Assembly (NCBI GenBank): GCA_951800675.1
Contig: CATOKC010000072.1
Span: 1 to 17,101 of the forward strand
Length of the DNA stretch: 17,101 bases
Direction: 5' to 3'
Origin: an uncultured Oscillibacter sp.
Lineage (GTDB): Bacteria; Bacillota_A; Clostridia; Oscillospirales; Oscillospiraceae
Shown: positions 14,138-17,101 of the stretch, one piece after another
How the letters are laid out: each line of letters opens with the position of its first letter
How positions within the stretch are numbered: position 1 is the stretch's first letter
The notes under the pieces: model-generated
Databases searched by the model: none
What the model was told of the DNA's origin: nothing
The model's input: only the letters and a program-made list of their open reading frames with translations
Program-made: the position numbers and the translations under genes

Positions 14138-14171
14138 AAGACCGGAGGCCGTGAACGGCCTCCGGTCTTTC
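14138..14171 (+). terminator. Strong rho-independent terminator of murC operon
   Basis: A perfect 14-bp stem AAGACCGGAGGCCG / CGGCCTCCGGTCTT (14138-14151, 14156-14169) with a TGAA tetraloop is followed by TTCTG. Confidence 0.88.
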
Positions 14172-14253
14172 TGCGTTATGTCGTTTTCTTCTGAGGCAAA
14201 ACCACTGCCCCGCCGTCCAGTACGCGGTTTCCCGCCTGATCAAAGCACTCGGT

Positions 14254-14980
14254 TCACAGGGTAACCCGGTTTCTTTCGGCGTCTAGGGAACCGCCCGCCC
14301 TGGCAAGCATGTACAGATTTGCGCCGGCGAAGAGAACGTGTAATCGGTTAAGATTTTTTCTCAGGCCCCGGTAAACGGTCTTCCGAAAACCGAAGCGGCC
14401 TCCACTGTGTGGACAAAGCCGCTCCCGGCATCCACGCCGGTGTGGCGCTTCATACCAAAATGCCACTGTTTTCCCTTCTTCACCGAGTGCGTTTCCGGAT
14501 CCCGTTTTTCTCCGCGTTTTTTGTAGAGCTGGGTGCGCTGATCAGCGTGGCGTCTACGATGCTGCCGCCCCGCATCATCCGCCCAGCCCCTTCCAGGCAG
14601 CGGTTGATTGCGTCAAAAAACAGCTTGCCAATGCCCTTCTCCTCCAACAGATGCCGAAAGTGCAGCAGGGTCGTGGCGTCCGGAACATCCTGCTCGAAAA
14701 AGTTGATCCCCATAAATTTGCGCATGGCATAGCTGTCATAAATTGCGTCCTCTACTCCTTCATCAGATAAGCTGAACCAGCATTGCGGCAGATACATCCG
14801 CGGCATGGTTTCTATCTCAATCGGCGGACGGCAGCGTTTTCCGGTTGGATAGTGGGGGACGACCGGCGACACCCATTCCTCCCATGGGATGATCTCGTCC
14901 ATGATTTCCAGGAATTCTTCCCGTTTTGTTTTCTTTTTCCGGCACCGGTATTCCATATCGCTAAAACTTCCCTGTTTCAT
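14254..14980 (-). pseudogene. IS5-family transposase, broken (frameshift plus internal deletion)
   Basis: This is the remnant of a DDE transposase of the IS5 group. The N-terminal part is intact from ATG 14980: 'MKQGSFSDMEYRCRKKKTKR', 'MYLPQCWFSLSDEGVEDAIY', 'DATTLLHFRHLLEE' and the first catalytic Asp in '[18 protein letters not shown]'. The frame then stops, because a 5-A run (minus strand of 14505-14509) appears to lack one A. Restoring it gives '[18 protein letters not shown]' and '[17 protein letters not shown]'. Immediately afterwards, near 14390-14400, the frame changes again and jumps to the family C-terminus '[20 protein letters not shown]', 'LFAGANLYMLARAG'. The middle with the remaining catalytic residues is deleted. 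I could not find convincing terminal inverted repeats. Confidence 0.88.
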
Positions 14981-15084
14981 ACCCCGCGCGCCCTTTCCCT
15001 TATTTTATTACATCTCCTTCTATCATTTCGGGGAATTAAATCAGCGTTTCCTTAGAAATGCAACCTACAGAATAGAAATATTTT

Positions 15085-15300
15085 CTAAAATTTTTTCGCC
15101 GTATCGACAGAGGACCCAATAGAGGCAGAAACATTAGGGTATAACTGATTTGTCAAATCTGCCGTCATAATGTCAATTTCTCCCATTTTGACCACGCATA
15201 GCCCCTCATTGCCGTTAATACAAACCTTTTTAAGCTATCCGTATTTTCAGTATCCATCAGCGTGGCCCCATTGCGGGAAAAATGAAAATCGTAAAAAAGT
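15085..15300 (-). pseudogene. Frameshifted coding remnant of unknown family
   Basis: The 350-base stretch between the transposase start and the DJ-1 gene (14981-15331) has no intact gene, but the minus strand carries protein-like sequence in two frames. From about 15300 one frame reads 'FYDFHFSRNGATLMDTENTD', then 'SL'. Switching frame at the A5 run (15227-15231) it continues 'KKVCINGNEGLCVVKMGEID' and 'IMTADLTNQLYPNVSASIGS', ending at TAG 15085-15087. The two segments join smoothly if one base is added or removed in the run. I do not recognise the family. It could be the C-terminal end of a lost gene. Confidence 0.45.
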
Positions 15301-15331
15301 CGCCCAATTCATTTTCAAACCTAGATAGTGT

Positions 15332-15955
15332 CTACGCCAAAGTTCGCATAAGGGTAAAGAAATGTTGTGCCTCACCAGTGCTGAAATACGCATACCACGC
15401 TTCCAATGTGTTGCGCTGGAAAACATCTAACCGTTCAATAAGGTGCTTTGCCCACAGTAACCCCCCAGTGGAACTTGCGGTAATCAGGTTACGGTCTGCC
15501 ACAGATGGTGCGTCAACAAAGAACTTCTGTCCTTTATAGCAGGGAGAAACCATTTCGAGGTATCCGGCTCCATTACTGGTGTGCGGACGCTGATCCAGCA
15601 AGCCAGCATTCGCCAGTGCGACAGTGGCCCCGCAGATAGCGCATACCAGAGCACCCGCGGAAAGCAACTCACCGGCTTTTTTAATAATAACGCTATGCCC
15701 CGGATCGTCCCATGTGTTTGCTCCAGGCAACAGCAGTACACTCTTTTCGCTTACTGCAATTTCGCTGATAGTGCAATCGGGAACAATAGTCAGACCACCC
15801 ATTGTTTTAACCGGCCCCGTTGAGATAGCAACTGTTTTGACTGATACTTCGGGCGCGTCCTTTTTGAAAAACCGCCCGGAGTTCAATTCCGCTGTAACAT
15901 AGCCCAACTCCCAATCGGCCAAGGTGTCAAGGACATAAATGTAGACTGTGAACAT
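15332..15955 (-). CDS. DJ-1/PfpI family protein (class I glutamine amidotransferase-like)
   Basis: This is a DJ-1/PfpI-fold protein; members act as cysteine hydrolases, glyoxalases, chaperones or stress proteins, and the exact role here is not deducible. The nucleophile is Cys108 in 'ALVCAICGATVALANAGLLD', in the usual nucleophile elbow. Glu16 in 'LADWELGY' is the conserved acid near it. I choose ATG 15955 because GGAGGG sits four bases upstream; ATG 15967 overlaps that site and would add four residues. The gene is divergent from the WYL regulator with about 120 bases between them. Composition is more AT-rich than the core genes to the left. Confidence 0.88.
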   Translation of the reverse strand: MFTVYIYVLDTLADWELGYVTAELNSGRFFKKDAPEVSVKTVAISTGPVKTMGGLTIVPDCTISEIAVSEKSVLLLPGANTWDDPGHSVIIKKAGELLSAGALVCAICGATVALANAGLLDQRPHTSNGAGYLEMVSPCYKGQKFFVDAPSVADRNLITASSTGGLLWAKHLIERLDVFQRNTLEAWYAYFSTGEAQHFFTLMRTLA

Positions 15956-16014
15956 AATACCCTCCATTTTCTTTGGTCTTGTTTTACTTACACCGTAATC
16001 TTACCACTTAATTA

Positions 16015-16043
16015 TTGACATCAGTATGGCAACAATTTATAAT
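16015..16043 (+). promoter_or_regulatory. Perfect-consensus sigma-A promoter for the WYL regulator
   Basis: TTGACA (16015-16020), exactly 17 bases, and TATAAT (16038-16043) match the sigma-A consensus at all twelve positions. On the opposite strand TGG-TAAGAT in the same gap could be an extended -10 for the DJ-1 gene. Both promoters would lie within one regulator-accessible intergenic region. Confidence 0.85.
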
Positions 16044-16075
16044 GATATAAAAGCCCTTTGAAAGGCGGTTGCCAG

Positions 16076-17008
16076 ATGAAAGTTGATAGACTTGTCAGCA
16101 TCATTATGACGCTCCTTGACAAAAAGCGTATGGGCGCGCAGGAGTTAGCAGATATGTTTGAAGTTTCTCCGCGCACAATCTATCGTGACATAGACGCGAT
16201 TAATTTAGCTGGCATCCCTATTCGCTCAATATCAGGAGTTGGGGGCGGCTTTGAAATCATGCCGGAATATAAGATTGACAAAAAGGTTTTTTCAACCGCT
16301 GATCTTTCTGCAATTTTGATGGGGCTTTCCAGCCTTTCAAATATGGTACGAGGTGATGAACTGGTAAACGCTCTTGCGAAAGTGAAAAGTTTTATCCCTG
16401 CTGAAAAAGCGAAAGATATTGAAATAAAGACAAATCAAATTTGCATAGATTTAAGTCCATGGATAGGCAATCAAAATATACAGCCATATTTAGAAGCGAT
16501 TAAAGCAGCTTTGCAGAATTGCAGACTACTTTCTTTTGAGTATATAGCTCACCATGGAAATAAAACTGTACGGACGGTTGAGCCATATCAGCTTGTATTG
16601 AAAAGTAGCCATTGGTATTTTTATGGATATTGCTATTACAGAAACGACTATCGCTTATTTAGGCTATCTCGTATGTCAAACCTGCAAATACAGCAAGAAA
16701 CATTTGTTCCGCGAAATTATCAAAAACCAATTTTGGCTTTTGAGGAAATTCTGAAAGCAATGCAGACGGAAGTTAAAATTCGTATTCATAAATCTATTAT
16801 AGATAGAGTACTTGAATACTGCACATACGACCACTTTACGCCAGATGGGGATGAGCATTACCTTGTTAATTTTCCATTTGTTGAAAACGAGTATTATTTT
16901 GATATTCTCCTCGGATTTGGGGATAAATGTGAGTGCGTTGAACCTCTATACATTCGTGAGGAAATGAAGCGCAGAATTTGTAATATAGTCGCTGTCTATG
17001 ACGATTAA
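16076..17008 (+). CDS. WYL-domain transcriptional regulator (YafY type)
   Basis: This is a DNA-binding regulator with an N-terminal winged HTH of the HTH_11/DeoR kind (about residues 1-60: 'RLVSIIMTLLDKKRMGAQEL', 'FEVSPRTIYRDIDAINLAGI') and a C-terminal WYL ligand-sensing domain ('LLSFEYIAHHGNKTVRTVEP', 'HWYFYGYCYYRNDYRLFRLS'). ATG 16076 is used because AAAGGCGG (16061-16068) precedes it by seven bases; a TTG at 16058 upstream is in frame but without a site. At 310 residues it has the usual length. Divergent placement beside the DJ-1 gene suggests it controls that gene, itself, or both (inference). It is distinctly AT-rich compared with the core genes. Confidence 0.92.
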   Translation: MKVDRLVSIIMTLLDKKRMGAQELADMFEVSPRTIYRDIDAINLAGIPIRSISGVGGGFEIMPEYKIDKKVFSTADLSAILMGLSSLSNMVRGDELVNALAKVKSFIPAEKAKDIEIKTNQICIDLSPWIGNQNIQPYLEAIKAALQNCRLLSFEYIAHHGNKTVRTVEPYQLVLKSSHWYFYGYCYYRNDYRLFRLSRMSNLQIQQETFVPRNYQKPILAFEEILKAMQTEVKIRIHKSIIDRVLEYCTYDHFTPDGDEHYLVNFPFVENEYYFDILLGFGDKCECVEPLYIREEMKRRICNIVAVYDD

Positions 17009-17014
17009 CGATTG
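17001..17014 (+). repeat. Direct repeat ACGATT at island/HTH junction
   Basis: ACGATT occurs at 17001-17006 and again at 17008-17013, spanning the end of the WYL gene and the start of the next frame. Removing one 7-base unit would place an ATG directly in frame with the HTH sequence that follows. Confidence 0.55.
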
Positions 17015-17101
17015 CAAAAAATAGCCAGGACATGGAGGGCATCGGGCTGTCCCAAGCCAAGTTCGGAAAAATCGCTGGCATCCCCCAGGCTACCATCAAT
17101 C
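17008..17101 (+). CDS. XRE-type helix-turn-helix protein, 5' fragment with unclear start
   Basis: The frame is open from 17002 to the right edge and reads 'IAKNSQDMEGIGLSQAKFGK' then 'IAGIPQATIN', a good match to the first helices of an XRE/Cro-type HTH ('LSQAKFGKIAG' and 'QATIN' as recognition turn). Only ATG 17032 lies in this frame, and it would remove part of helix 1. The apparent natural start ATG at 16998 is out of frame by one 7-base repeat unit. The gene continues beyond the window, so whether it is intact cannot be judged. Confidence 0.5.

Noticed and set aside
1..17101. CRISPR arrays, tRNA or rRNA genes
   Set aside because: No regularly spaced repeats and no complete tRNA or rRNA signatures were seen on either strand.

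Overview
The window reads as chromosome of a GC-rich, spore-forming member of the Clostridia, most likely an Oscillospirales-type gut bacterium (inference). The grounds are a dipicolinate synthase pair (dpaA-dpaB, endospore formers), Gram-positive-style ribosome binding sites, sigma-A-like promoters, rho-independent terminators, and mobile-element genes of a kind common in gut Firmicutes.

Region 1 (1 to about 7800) is the right-hand part of an integrative mobilizable element. From left to right it holds the C-terminal half of a type I restriction subunit HsdR (+), two unrecognised cargo genes on the minus strand (one with a C-terminal four-cysteine zinc-finger-like motif), a RepA-like RecA-fold ATPase (+), a candidate oriT with inverted repeats, mobC, and a MobP-like relaxase. 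An out-of-frame gene for a coiled-coil/membrane protein is nested inside the relaxase tail. A 53-codon gene between two terminators follows, and then a large serine recombinase. The recombinase is the last gene, so the right attachment site should lie just downstream, before dpaB. The left end is outside the window.

Region 2 (about 7800 to 14170) is conserved core chromosome: dpaB and dpaA (minus, translationally coupled), a YjjG-type HAD nucleotidase (+), a CCA tRNA nucleotidyltransferase with HD domain (minus), a decayed P-loop kinase-like pseudogene (+), then murC and a ProX-like prolyl-tRNA deacylase (+) ending at a strong terminator. Near-consensus promoters stand before the HAD gene and murC.

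Region 3 (14170 to 17101) is accessory. It contains a broken IS5-family transposase, a short frameshifted coding remnant of unknown family, and a divergent pair: a DJ-1/PfpI protein (minus) and a WYL-domain regulator (+) behind a perfect TTGACA-17-TATAAT promoter. This pair is visibly more AT-rich than the rest, suggesting acquisition. The last 90 bases return to GC-rich sequence and begin an XRE-type helix-turn-helix gene whose start appears disrupted.

The most interesting items are the nested membrane-protein gene inside the relaxase (an arrangement that parallels mobB within mobA of RSF1010), the orphan SHOCT-like mini-gene next to the recombinase, the candidate oriT, and the unknown cargo pair next to hsdR.
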